Shown one piece after another: positions 43,924 through 52,322 of a stretch of DNA of 64,000 nt (positions are counted from its first letter, which is position 1; each line of letters begins with the position of its first letter). The translations under genes and the position numbers were made by a program. The notes below the pieces were generated by a model, which saw only the letters and a list, made by a program, of their open reading frames with translations, made no database searches and was not told where the DNA came from. This DNA comes from Falsiroseomonas tokyonensis (GTDB lineage: Bacteria > Pseudomonadota > Alphaproteobacteria > Acetobacterales > Acetobacteraceae), in contig NZ_JAFNJS010000001.1 in assembly GCF_019024325.1 (NCBI RefSeq), positions 868,001 through 932,000 of the forward strand. Reading direction: 5' to 3'.

Positions 43924-44198
43924 GTAGCGGTTGTTTCCCGATCAGATGCCCCGATCGCGGGGCATGGGGCTTGCGCCTCCACGGTGCAGGGAATTCCCTA
44001 CCGCGGACACGACCTGGTCCGATTCCATCTGCAGGAATCCGGGACCCGAGAATGAAGGCGGAAGGTTCGGTCCACCCATGCCGGCCCGGCCTTCCCTGCG
44101 GAAATGCGCGAGCGCCGCGGCCCTGGGGGCGCGGCTGGGTCAGGCGGTTACGCCCAGGGGTCCGGCGGAGTCAAGGAGAATCGGGCCGGCGCGGAGGC
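43924..44198 (-). promoter_or_regulatory. rpsA: rpsA leader with palindromic hairpin (43946-43965)
   Basis: This 275-base stretch separates cmk from rpsA. It holds a perfect 20-base palindrome (43946-43953 with 43958-43965, ATCG centre) ending about 22 bases before the rpsA ATG. Between hairpin and ATG only GGGAAACAACC is found, with no proper Shine-Dalgarno. This is reminiscent of the structured, weak-site rpsA leader that S1 itself recognises in enterobacteria. Nothing else convincing is seen in the gap. Confidence 0.4.
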
Positions 44199-44834
44199 TC
44201 AGCCTTGCATGCGGGCGCGCACCAGCGCCAGGGCGGCGGCGAAGGCCGCCTCCGCATCCAGGCTGGTGGTGTCCAGCAGCGCGGCATCCTCGGCCGGCTT
44301 CAGCGGCGCCACGCTGCGGGCGCTGTCCTGCGCGTCCCGGGCGCGCATTTCCGCCTCCACCTGGTCCAGCGGCAGGGCCTGGCCGCGCGCCTGCATCTCC
44401 ACCCAGCGGCGGCGGGCGCGTTCCTCGGGGCTGGCGCTGACGAAGAGCTTCACGGGCGCTTCGGGGAAGACCACGGTGCCGATGTCCCGGCCATCCATCA
44501 CCGCGCCATGGCGTTGGCCGAAATCGCGCTGCCAGTCCAGCAGCGCGGCGCGCACGGCGGGAATGGTGGCCACCGCGCTGGCGGCGCGATCGGCTTCCGG
44601 CCCGCGAAGGTCGCCGCGGCCGAGATCCTCATGGGTCAGGGCGCAGGCTTCAGCGGCGGCGGCGACCGGATCCGTGGGATCGGCGCCGCGGTCCAGCAGG
44701 CGGCGGCCGACGGCGCGGTAGAGCAGGCCGGTATCCAGATAGGGCAGCGCCAGCTCCGCCGCCAGGCGGCGCGCCAGCGTGCCCTTGCCGGCGGCGGCCG
44801 GCCCATCCACGGCGATCACCAGGCGCCGGGTCAT
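44199..44834 (-). CDS. cmk: Cytidylate kinase
   Basis: A 211-residue nucleoside monophosphate kinase: P-loop VIAVDGPAAAGKGTLARRL at the start, LDTGLLYRAV near 34, and MDGRDIGTVVFPEA near 113, the CMP-binding and catalytic region. It phosphorylates CMP and dCMP in pyrimidine salvage. Its ATG overlaps the stop of the aroA-like gene (ATGA); rpsA follows. The order aroA-cmk-rpsA is classical. Confidence 0.96.
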   Translation of the reverse strand: MTRRLVIAVDGPAAAGKGTLARRLAAELALPYLDTGLLYRAVGRRLLDRGADPTDPVAAAAEACALTHEDLGRGDLRGPEADRAASAVATIPAVRAALLDWQRDFGQRHGAVMDGRDIGTVVFPEAPVKLFVSASPEERARRRWVEMQARGQALPLDQVEAEMRARDAQDSARSVAPLKPAEDAALLDTTSLDAEAAFAAALALVRARMQG

Positions 44835-46207
44835 GCTGCCACCATGGCATCGGCGCCGGCCAGGCGGTTGAACAGGGCGGCGAAGCCGGGGAATTCGGTT
44901 TCGATGCCGTGGGCCTCCTCCACCCGCACGGGCTGGCGCGCGGCCAGGCCCAGCACCAGGGCGGCCATGGCGAGGCGCGGCTCCACCGCCCCCCGCAGCA
45001 GCCCCCCGCCGGCAGGCGGGCCGGCCAGACCCTCGATGATCACATCCTCGCCCTCCGTGCTGCAGGCCACGCCATTGGCCGCGAGCATGGCGGCCGTCGC
45101 GGCCAGGCGCTCGCCCTCCGCCCCGCGCAGCGCCGCCAGGCCGCGGAGCCGGGTGGTGCCGCGGGCGCCGGCGGCGGCCACGGCGAGGAGGGGATAATCC
45201 TCCAGCAGGCCCGCCGCGCGCTCCGCCGGCAGGTCGAGGCCGGTCAGCGCGCTGGCGCGGATCGACAGGTCCGCCACCCTCTCCCCTGCCTGCATCCGGA
45301 CATTCTCCTCCGCCAACTCGGCGCCCATCTCGTGCAGGGCGGCGAAAAGGCCGGTGCGCAGCGGGTTCAGGCCGAGCCCCGTGAGGGTGATGGCCGATCC
45401 CGGCACCAGCAACGCGGCCACGGCCGGGAAGGCGGCGGCGGCGGCATCGCCCGGCACCGCGACCTCGGCCGCGCGGAGTTCGGGCTGGCCCAGCAGCTCG
45501 ATCACCTGCCCGACACCCTCCGGCGCCACGCGCAGCTCGGCGCCGAACTGGCGCAGCAGATGTTCGGCATGGTCGGGGGTCGCCACCGCCTCCGCCAGGC
45601 GGGTGGTGCCGCGGGCGCAGAGGCCGGCGAGCAACAGGGCGGCCTTCACCGGCGCCGAGGGCCGTGCCAGGCGATGGTCGATCGGCAGCGGATCCGCCGC
45701 CCCTTCCACCGCCAGCGGCAGGCGCCCGCCGGCGCTGCTGGTGAAGCGGGCGCCGATGGCCGTCAGCGGCTGCGTCACCTGGTGCATGGGGTGGCGGCGC
45801 AGCGCGGCCTCGCCGGTCAGCACGGCGAAGACCGGATGGCCCGCCAGCAGGCCGCAGAACAGCGTCGCGGCGAGGCTGGAGGGGCCGAGCTCCAGCACCT
45901 CCGCCGGTTCCACCAGCCCGCCGATGCCCCGCCCGGCCACCTGCCAGGACCCCGCGCCGAGGCTTTCCACCCGCGCGCCCAGCGCCCGTAGCGCGGCGGC
46001 GGTGCGCCGCAGCTCCGGGGTTTCGACCAGGCCGGTGAGGCTGCTGGTGCCGGCGGCGAGGGCGGCCAGCATCAGGGCGACCTGCCCGATGAAGGGGTCG
46101 CCCGGCAGGGCGATGCGCCCGGCCAGGGGGCGCCCGGGGGGCGTGGCGCGCAGCCCGTGCGGGCCGCCGCGGGGCGGCAACTGGTCGATTTCGGGCGAGG
46201 CCTGCAT
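44831..46207 (-). CDS. EPSP-synthase-like protein (aroA position) lacking most catalytic residues
   Basis: A 458-residue protein that aligns along its whole length with class II EPSP synthases such as the CP4 enzyme, and sits in the normal aroA place before cmk-rpsA. Yet the active site is largely gone: the GDKSISHR motif reads GDPFIGQV (36-43); the GNAAT/GNSGT loop reads GPSSL (108-112); SAQVK reads SAPVK (184-188); TRDHTE reads TPDHAE (210-215); RVKESDR reads RGAEGER (361-367); DHRIAM reads EPRLAM (409-414). A few residues, such as Arg367 and Arg411, remain. The frame is intact, so it may be a pseudoenzyme or have a new substrate. ATG 46207 chosen over a TTG at 46243. Confidence 0.85.
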   Translation of the reverse strand: MQASPEIDQLPPRGGPHGLRATPPGRPLAGRIALPGDPFIGQVALMLAALAAGTSSLTGLVETPELRRTAAALRALGARVESLGAGSWQVAGRGIGGLVEPAEVLELGPSSLAATLFCGLLAGHPVFAVLTGEAALRRHPMHQVTQPLTAIGARFTSSAGGRLPLAVEGAADPLPIDHRLARPSAPVKAALLLAGLCARGTTRLAEAVATPDHAEHLLRQFGAELRVAPEGVGQVIELLGQPELRAAEVAVPGDAAAAAFPAVAALLVPGSAITLTGLGLNPLRTGLFAALHEMGAELAEENVRMQAGERVADLSIRASALTGLDLPAERAAGLLEDYPLLAVAAAGARGTTRLRGLAALRGAEGERLAATAAMLAANGVACSTEGEDVIIEGLAGPPAGGGLLRGAVEPRLAMAALVLGLAARQPVRVEEAHGIETEFPGFAALFNRLAGADAMVAA

Positions 46208-46321
46208 CGCGCGGCGTTTGACATGCAGGCCGGCAAGTGGCAATCGCGCGCACCCTTTACGCCACGGCTGCTCGCGGACCTCTGCGCGCCGCCTTGGCCT
46301 GGCACGAGGCTCTTCTTCCCC

Positions 46322-46645
46322 ATGGCGAAGCCCGAACTTGGACTGAAGCGCGTCTGCGTGTCCTGCGGCACGAAGTTCTACGACCTGACCCGCCAGCCCG
46401 CGATCTGCCCCAAATGCGGTACCGAACAGCCGGCCGAGCAGCCGCGCCTGAAGCGTGCCGCGCCGCTGCCGGATGACCGCATCAAGAAGCGCGCCGCGGT
46501 GCCCGATGCCGATTCCGACGAGGGCGTCGAGGTCGAGACGGATGACGGCGACGAGGCGATCGAGGACGCCGAGGAGCTGGAGGATGCGGATGAGGAGCTG
46601 GGCGAGGACCTGGTGGTCGAGTCAGACCGCGAGGAAGAGGTCTGA
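46322..46645 (+). CDS. FYDLN acidic-domain protein (TIGR02300 family)
   Basis: A 107-residue protein. The first about 40 residues hold a small zinc ribbon (CVSCGTKFYDLTRQPAICPKCG, two Cys-x2-Cys pairs around the FYDL motif); residues 60-107 are extremely acidic (runs of Asp/Glu such as EELEDADEELGED). This family is widespread in alphaproteobacteria and commonly placed next to aroA; no function is known to me, though the zinc ribbon plus acidic tail suggests a nucleic-acid or protein-interaction role. It is divergent from the aroA-like gene with 114 nt between. Confidence 0.92.
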   Translation: MAKPELGLKRVCVSCGTKFYDLTRQPAICPKCGTEQPAEQPRLKRAAPLPDDRIKKRAAVPDADSDEGVEVETDDGDEAIEDAEELEDADEELGEDLVVESDREEEV

Positions 46646-46672
46646 TCCAGCCAACGGGGTAACGGGGCGGGG

Positions 46673-47185
46673 TCACACCCGCCCGCGCAGCCGCGCCCAG
46701 ACCATCAGCGCGGCATCATAGGGCAGCGCCGGCACCTCCCGCAGCCGCCAGGCCCAGCGGCGGGGCTGGCCGGTCTCGGAAGGCCCGGCCGGCGGCGGCA
46801 CGCCGCGCGCCCGCACCCCCGCCAGGCGGAACAGCGCCAGGCAGCGCGGCAGGTGGTAGCGATGCGTCGCCAGCCGCACCTCGCCCCGGTGGCCGATCCG
46901 GCGCAGCAGCGCGATGCAGGCGAGCGCGGAGGAGAAGGTATCGGTGCCGGTCGGCTCCTGGTGGATGCGGTCCTCCGGCACCCCCGCCTCCATCAGGATC
47001 GCCGTCATCACCACGCATTCGGCCGGCGGATGGCGGCCGATGGCGCCGGTCGGGATATAGAGGGCCGGCGGCGTCTGCCTTTCGCCCCAGGCGCGCGCCG
47101 CCTGCACCCGCGCCCGCAGCGCCGGGCTGGCCGAGCCATCCGGCCGCACCGCCGCGCCCAGGATGATGACGGCGGCCTGGCTCAT
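46673..47185 (-). CDS. DUF218 (YdcF-like) protein
   Basis: A 170-residue protein: AAVIILGAAVRPDGSASPAL at the start, YIPTGAIGRHPPAECVVM (the glycine loop of the fold), IHQEPTGTDTFSSALACI and LATHRYHLPRCLALFRLAG match the DUF218 fold. It has no N-terminal membrane anchor. Members are linked to envelope polysaccharide or vancomycin sensitivity (SanA/ElyC), but the role is unproven. It lies 4 nt behind the methyltransferase on the same strand, so they may be an operon; a distant paralogue is at 41646-42206. Confidence 0.82.
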   Translation of the reverse strand: MSQAAVIILGAAVRPDGSASPALRARVQAARAWGERQTPPALYIPTGAIGRHPPAECVVMTAILMEAGVPEDRIHQEPTGTDTFSSALACIALLRRIGHRGEVRLATHRYHLPRCLALFRLAGVRARGVPPPAGPSETGQPRRWAWRLREVPALPYDAALMVWARLRGRV

Positions 47186-47189
47186 GCGG

Positions 47190-48434
47190 TCAGGCAGGCG
47201 CCGCGACCAGCAGCCGGTTCATCCGCTCCATGGCGTGGACCAGCGCATCCCTATCGCGCAGCGCCTGCTCGCGGGAGGCGCCGGCGGCCACCACGCCATC
47301 CAGGATCGCGCCCCAGGGTGTGGCGCCATCGATCCGCGCCAGCAGGGCGGCGGCCAGGCGCGGCAGCGGCACGGCCACGCGCAGCCCGTCGAAGCTGACC
47401 GGCAGCACGCCATCCGGCCGCAGGGACCGGGCCAGCGCCGGCCCGTCCAGCTCCCGCAGCACCGGCACGGCCGAATCCTCCTGCCAGGGGGCGGGCGGGA
47501 CGCGGTCGCGGGTGAGGTAGGCGATGTGGATGCCCATATTGCCGCAGATCGCCTCCGCCAAGGCGGCGCGGGCGATGGGGTCGAGGCCGGCGGTGCGGGC
47601 GCGCAGTTTCGGGTCCGCCAGGTAGCTGTCCGGGTCGTAGCGCAGCGGCTCCACCAGGCAGGCGATGCGCAGCCCGGCGCCGGCCACCAGCGCGGCCAGC
47701 TGCGGCACGGTATAGGCGCGGTCGCGCGGGTTCAGCAGAAGGTCATAGAGCCCGGCATCGCCGCCCTTGATGTGGTCGTCGATCCAGGGATTTTTCCGCA
47801 GCCAGGCCGTCTCCGGCGTCTGCTTCCACAGGCGTTTTGCCAGTTCGACGCGGGCGGCGGGCGCTTCCTCGGGCGGGGCCAGCAGGCGCAGCGCGTCCTG
47901 CAGGATATAGACGCCGGTGCGCCCATGCGGGGCATAGACCATGATGCCGATGCCACCGCCGGGGGCGAGCACGGAGGCCAGCGCCGCCAGCCCCTCGGCC
48001 GGATCCGGCAGGTGGTGCAGCACGCCGCAGCAATCGATGTAGTCGAAGGGGCCGAGGCCGGAGCCCGGCAGGTCCAGCAGCGACCCATCCTCGAAGCGGA
48101 TGTTCTGCAGCCCACGCGCCGCGGCGCGGGCCTGCGCCACGCGCTTCGCCTGGGCGGAGCGGTCGAGCCAGGTGACGTCCCCGGGCCGGCCCAGCGTCGT
48201 CATCTGCTGCGCCAGCATGATGCTGCCATCGCCCGATCCGCCGCCGGCCATCAGCGCGCGCAGCGGCTGCGTCGCGGGGCGGCGGCCACCGAAAACCCAG
48301 TGGTCGATCTCCCGCAGATGGGAGGGGCTGCCGATCACCAGGCGCTTCGCCTCGTCCCGCGCATCGCGCGCGGGATAGGGATAGGCCTCGTATTGGGCGG
48401 CGAGCTGGGCGTCGGTCGGGTCGCGTGCGGTCAT
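47190..48434 (-). CDS. Class I SAM-dependent methyltransferase
   Basis: A 414-residue protein. Residues about 55-165 form the Rossmann methyltransferase core: LMAGGGSGDGSIMLAQQ (SAM motif I), VTWLDRSAQAKRVAQARA (motif II region, Asp) and FDYIDCCGVLHHLPDPAEGL (motif IV-V). A long C-terminal part, about 230 residues, holds YDLLLNPRDRAYTVPQLAAL, which I recall from uncharacterised methyltransferases acting on small molecules or proteins. ATG 48434 chosen (AGGCGGGG upstream); another ATG at 48446 is possible. Substrate unknown. Confidence 0.85.
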   Translation of the reverse strand: MTARDPTDAQLAAQYEAYPYPARDARDEAKRLVIGSPSHLREIDHWVFGGRRPATQPLRALMAGGGSGDGSIMLAQQMTTLGRPGDVTWLDRSAQAKRVAQARAAARGLQNIRFEDGSLLDLPGSGLGPFDYIDCCGVLHHLPDPAEGLAALASVLAPGGGIGIMVYAPHGRTGVYILQDALRLLAPPEEAPAARVELAKRLWKQTPETAWLRKNPWIDDHIKGGDAGLYDLLLNPRDRAYTVPQLAALVAGAGLRIACLVEPLRYDPDSYLADPKLRARTAGLDPIARAALAEAICGNMGIHIAYLTRDRVPPAPWQEDSAVPVLRELDGPALARSLRPDGVLPVSFDGLRVAVPLPRLAAALLARIDGATPWGAILDGVVAAGASREQALRDRDALVHAMERMNRLLVAAPA

Positions 48435-48585
48435 CCCCGCCTGCATAGAGCAAGCGCGGTCGAGGCGGTATGGCCGCTCCGCAGCCCTGGCGGTATGGCC
48501 GCTCCGCGGCCTGGGCGGAAACGGGGCGCTGGGTCCTGCGCTTCGCGGGTTGCCCCGCCCTGGGTGGCGCCGTATCTAGCTGCGC

Positions 48586-49092
48586 ATGGTCCGTATCGCC
48601 CTTCCCCTCATCGCCGCACTGGTCCTTCCCTTTGCCGCGGAGGCGCAGCGTGCGCAGCCGCAGCGATTGGGTGCGCACAATGCCTGGACGGCCGCCACGC
48701 ACCAGGAGAATGGCCAGAAGGTCTGCTACGCCTTCACCCGCGCCCAGGCCGAAGGTGCCGCGGCGCAGTCTCGCCAGAATGTGACGCTGACCGTGACGCA
48801 TCGCCCGGCGGGGCGCGACCAGGTGGCCGTGTCCCTCGGCGCGCCGCTGCCGCGCCAGGCGCAGGTGGAGATGACGGTGGGCAGCAACGAGTACCAGAGC
48901 TACGGTACCGTGCAGTCCAGCGCCTTCTTCCAGAGCAGCGACGGTCTGATCAACGCCTTCCGCGCGGGGCGCGAGGCGGTGGTGCGCAGCCCCGGCGCCG
49001 GCCGCGCGACGGTGAGCGACACCTTCTCCCTCTCCGGCTTCACCGCGGCCTATGAGGCGATCTCCCGCGAATGTCCGGCCGGGCGCCGCTGA
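48586..49092 (+). CDS. Invasion-associated locus B (IalB) family protein
   Basis: A 168-residue exported protein: signal peptide about 1-20 (MVRIALPLIAALVLPFAAEA), then a mature part with CYAFTRAQ near the start and a C-terminal Cys, the spacing seen in IalB-type proteins. FSLSGFTAAYEAISRECP at the end is a family signature. IalB was found in Bartonella as a factor for red-cell invasion, but homologues are common in free-living alphaproteobacteria, where they seem to be general periplasmic proteins. rlmN starts 5 nt after its stop. Confidence 0.87.
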   Translation: MVRIALPLIAALVLPFAAEAQRAQPQRLGAHNAWTAATHQENGQKVCYAFTRAQAEGAAAQSRQNVTLTVTHRPAGRDQVAVSLGAPLPRQAQVEMTVGSNEYQSYGTVQSSAFFQSSDGLINAFRAGREAVVRSPGAGRATVSDTFSLSGFTAAYEAISRECPAGRR

Positions 49093-49096
49093 TATC

Positions 49097-50287
49097 GTGA
49101 GCCAAGCCGCCCCCGATACCGACCTGTCGGAGGGCGAGCGCGCGCGCATCCTGGCCAAGGCCGCGCTCTTCGCCCCGCCGCCGGCCACGCTGGCGGATGG
49201 CCGGCGCGACCTGGTCGGCCTGACGCGGGACGAGCTGGCCGCCGAGATGGTGGCGATCGGCGAGCAGCCCTTCCGGGCCAAGCAGCTCTGGCACTGGATC
49301 TACCACCAGGGCGTCACCGATTTCTCCCGCATGCCCTCCATCGCCAAGCCGATGCAGGCGAAGCTGGCGGAGCGTTTCGTGGTCGGGCGGCCGGAGGCCA
49401 CGACGGTGCAGACCAGCACCGACGGCACCCGCAAGTTTCTGTTCCGCTATCGCGACGGGCAGGAGGTGGAGACGGTCTATATCCCCTCCCCGGACGAGGA
49501 TCGCGGCGCCGTCTGCATCTCCACCCAGGTCGGCTGCACCCTGTCCTGCAAGTTCTGCCACACCGGCACCCAGAAGCTGGTGCGGAACCTGGGCGCGGCG
49601 GAGATCGTCGGCCAGTTCATGGCCGCCCGCGACAGCTACGGCGAATGGCCGAGCCCGAAGGACGGCACGGCGCGGCACCTGTCCAATATCGTCGTGATGG
49701 GCATGGGCGAGCCGCTCTACAACTACGAGAACACCGCCAAGGCGATGCGCATCGTCATGGACAATGAGGGCATCGCGCTCTCCCGCCGGCGCATCACGCT
49801 GTCGACCTCCGGCGTCGTGCCGATGATGGACCGCTGCGGCGCGGAGCTGAACGTGAACCTCGCGGTCAGCCTGCATGCGGTGACGAATGAGCTGCGCAAC
49901 GAGATCGTGCCGCTGAACCGCAAATACCCGATCGAGGAGCTGATGGCCGCCTGCCGGCGCTATCCGGGTGCCTCGAACGCGCGGCGCATCACCTTCGAAT
50001 ACGTCATGCTGCGCGGCGTCAATGACAGCCCGGCGGAGGCGCATGAGCTGGTGCGGCTGCTGAAGGGCTTGCCGGCCAAGGTGAACCTGATTCCCTTCAA
50101 CCCCTGGCCGGGCAGCCCCTACAAAACCAGCACCGGGGAGGCTGTGCGCGCCTTTGCCGAGATCCTGGAGGCCGGCGGCTATTCCAGCCCCGTCCGCCGC
50201 CCGCGCGGCCGCGACATCTCCGCCGCCTGCGGGCAGCTGAAGACGGAAAGCGAGCGGGTGCGGCGCGTGAAGGCTGACGCCGCGTGA
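49097..50287 (+). CDS. rlmN: 23S rRNA (adenine2503-C2)/tRNA methyltransferase RlmN
   Basis: A 396-residue radical-SAM enzyme: the cluster motif CTLSCKFCHTG near 149-159 (Cys-x3-Cys-x2-Cys), GMGEPLYNYEN near 200, and the C-terminal GRDISAACGQL containing the methyl-carrying Cys. It methylates A2503 of 23S rRNA and A37 of some tRNAs. The GTG start at 49097 is taken because it follows the IalB stop by 5 nt; an ATG at 49052 would overlap that gene by 41 bases. Confidence 0.94.
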   Translation: MSQAAPDTDLSEGERARILAKAALFAPPPATLADGRRDLVGLTRDELAAEMVAIGEQPFRAKQLWHWIYHQGVTDFSRMPSIAKPMQAKLAERFVVGRPEATTVQTSTDGTRKFLFRYRDGQEVETVYIPSPDEDRGAVCISTQVGCTLSCKFCHTGTQKLVRNLGAAEIVGQFMAARDSYGEWPSPKDGTARHLSNIVVMGMGEPLYNYENTAKAMRIVMDNEGIALSRRRITLSTSGVVPMMDRCGAELNVNLAVSLHAVTNELRNEIVPLNRKYPIEELMAACRRYPGASNARRITFEYVMLRGVNDSPAEAHELVRLLKGLPAKVNLIPFNPWPGSPYKTSTGEAVRAFAEILEAGGYSSPVRRPRGRDISAACGQLKTESERVRRVKADAA

Positions 50288-50298
50288 CAGGTTTCGGC

Positions 50299-50395
50299 AG
50301 ACCGGTCGGATGACCGGTCTGAGCGCCCGAATGGGCGCCGCCGCCTATGCGGCGAGCCAAGGCGGCGGAGCCGCCGCCCGGCGCCTGAGGGCGGC
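50299..50395 (+). repeat. Run of consecutive hairpins between rlmN and an MFS gene
   Basis: The 126-base gap holds back-to-back inverted repeats: 50299-50307 with 50312-50320 (9 bp, loop GGAT), 50322-50327 with 50332-50337 (6 bp, loop GAAT), a GGCGGC/GCCGCC hairpin near 50362-50376, and a GGCC-CGAA-GGGCC hairpin near 50392. The first could terminate rlmN. The series continues to within about 15 bases of the next ATG. Confidence 0.6.
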
Positions 50396-50413
50396 CCGAA
50401 GGGCCGACCGCAT

Positions 50414-51574
50414 ATGAATCCCCCCATCTGGCTGATGGCGCTGGCCGCCTTCACCATCGGCTGCGGCATGCGCATGCTGGACCCGCTGCTGCCCATGCTG
50501 GCGCGGGAATTCGGCGTGGGGCTGGGTTCGGTGGCGCCGCTGATCGGCGGCTTCGCCCTGGCCTATGGCATCGGCCAGCTGGTGATGGGGCCGCTCGGCG
50601 ACCGCTTCGGCAAGATGCGGATCGTGACGATCTCCATGGGGCTGTATGGCGCGACCCAGATCGCGGCCTCGATGTCCGGCGACCTCGGCACGCTGCTGAC
50701 GGTGCGGGTGCTGGCCGGCTTCGGCTGCGCGGCGGTGATGCCGCTGTTCATGGCGCATATCGGCGACCAGGTGCCCTACGACCAGCGCCAGGGGATGATC
50801 GGGCAGCTGATGACCGGCATGGTCGCCTCCCAGCTTCTGGCGGCGCCGCTGTCCGGCACCGTCGCGGAATATGCCGGCTGGCGCACCGCCTTCCTCGGCC
50901 TTGGCCTGATGACGCTGGGGATGACCTTGTTCTTTGCGGTGAAGCAGGGCGCCGGGCTCTGGCAGCGGCCAGCCGGGGGCGGCCGCACCATGGGGCTTTC
51001 GGGCTTCCTGCGCATCCTGGAACGGCGGCCCGGCCGGCGACTGCTGATGGCCGCCGCTGCGGACGGGTTTTTCCTGTTCGGTGGCGCCTTTCCCTTTTTG
51101 GCCTCCCTGCTGATCGAACGCTTCGGCCTGACGGCGGCCACCGCCGGGCTGGTCGTGGCGAGCTTCGGGATCGGGTCCTTCGTTTATACCCAGAGTGCCG
51201 CCGGGCTGGCCCGGCGGCTGGGGGAAAGGCGGCAGGTGCTGTGGGGCGGTATCGGGCTGACCTGCGCCATGGTGGTCTTCGCGCTCGCCGGCGCCTGGTG
51301 GATGGTGGCGCTGGCGCAATGCGCGGTGGGGCTGCTGTTCTTCATGCTGCATGGCGTGCTGCAGGCCCGCGCGACCGAGGCCCTGCCCGAGGCGCGCGGC
51401 ACTGCGGTGGCCGCCTTCGCCATGGCGCTGTTCTTCGGCCAGAGCCTGGGCTCCGTGGTCTTCGGCAGCCTGATCGTCGCCACCGGCTATGCCACCGCCT
51501 TCCTGGTCTCCGGCGCCGGGGTGCTGGGGCTGGCGATCTGGGCGCGGGCGCGGCTGCTCAACCAGCCAGGCTGA
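50414..51574 (+). CDS. MFS transporter (DHA1-type)
   Basis: A 386-residue membrane protein with 12 probable helices. The MFS loop motif between helices 2 and 3 reads GPLGDRFGKMRIV (about 59-71), and RVLAGFGCAAVMPL is the helix-4 signature (Arg) of proton-driven drug or metabolite exporters. No clear ribosome site precedes the ATG, which follows the run of hairpins. Its last 17 bases overlap the convergent acyltransferase gene. Substrate unknown. Confidence 0.87.
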   Translation: MNPPIWLMALAAFTIGCGMRMLDPLLPMLAREFGVGLGSVAPLIGGFALAYGIGQLVMGPLGDRFGKMRIVTISMGLYGATQIAASMSGDLGTLLTVRVLAGFGCAAVMPLFMAHIGDQVPYDQRQGMIGQLMTGMVASQLLAAPLSGTVAEYAGWRTAFLGLGLMTLGMTLFFAVKQGAGLWQRPAGGGRTMGLSGFLRILERRPGRRLLMAAAADGFFLFGGAFPFLASLLIERFGLTAATAGLVVASFGIGSFVYTQSAAGLARRLGERRQVLWGGIGLTCAMVVFALAGAWWMVALAQCAVGLLFFMLHGVLQARATEALPEARGTAVAAFAMALFFGQSLGSVVFGSLIVATGYATAFLVSGAGVLGLAIWARARLLNQPG

Positions 51575-52322
51575 GCTGCCGCGGCGCCATGCCGCGCAGC
51601 TCCTCGGCCACCAGGGTTTCCATCGCCGCCTCCAGCCCCTGCAGCGCCGCGGCGCCATCGGCGCCGTCCATCACGCGATGGTCGAAGGAGAGGAAGACCT
51701 CCACCCCGCCATCCGCCCCGATCAGGCCGTAGGAGAGGAAGCAGGGCAGCACGCTGACGCTGTCGACGATCACCGCCTCCCCCCCCAGGGAGGAGATGGC
51801 GAAGGTGCCGCCATAGCGCAGCAGGGGCGTGGCGCTGGCCAGCGCCCAGCGCAGCATCAGCCGGCGCAGCGGCCAGGGCAGGCGGGCGAAGCGCAGCAGG
51901 CGGTGGAAGGGCCGGCAGTCCCCGACCGGCGCCGTCTTCGCATGGTGCAGCTGGGCCGCAAGGGTGGCGAGCGGCGTGGCATGCGGCTCCGTGAAGCGGG
52001 CGATGGCGAGCGTCGCCACCCCCTCATGCTGCCGTTCCACCAGCACGCAGCCGATGGCATGCGGCACTTCCAGCAGCCGGGGCGAGGGTAGGGTGGCATG
52101 CAGCCGCCGCAGCGCCGGCTGGGTCGCGGCCGCGATCGCAAAGGCTTTCGCGAAGAGCACTGTCCAGGGCGGCCGCGGCGCCGGCAGGGCACGCCGCGCG
52201 GCGAGGGCCTGGGGAATCGCAAGCCGCGCCGTCAGCGTGCAGCGCGGCACGCGCAGCGAGGCCCAGGACAGGTCGGCGATGGTCTGCCGGCCGGGCGAGA
52301 GGCGAAGGCGGCGAAGCCTCAC
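51558..52322 (-). CDS. Stand-alone 2-oxoacid dehydrogenase E2-type acyltransferase core
   Basis: A 254-residue protein matching only the catalytic domain of dihydrolipoamide acyltransferases. FAISSLGG near 190 and the active-site motif FLSFDHRVMDGADGAAAL near 220 (His-x3-Asp-Gly) are clear. No lipoyl or E3-binding domain is present. Such stand-alone cores (chloramphenicol-acetyltransferase-like) may acylate a small molecule. The GTG start overlaps the stop of the hydroxyacid dehydrogenase (GTGA), so the two are coupled. Substrate unknown. Confidence 0.78.
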   Translation of the reverse strand: MRLRRLRLSPGRQTIADLSWASLRVPRCTLTARLAIPQALAARRALPAPRPPWTVLFAKAFAIAAATQPALRRLHATLPSPRLLEVPHAIGCVLVERQHEGVATLAIARFTEPHATPLATLAAQLHHAKTAPVGDCRPFHRLLRFARLPWPLRRLMLRWALASATPLLRYGGTFAISSLGGEAVIVDSVSVLPCFLSYGLIGADGGVEVFLSFDHRVMDGADGAAALQGLEAAMETLVAEELRGMAPRQLSLAG

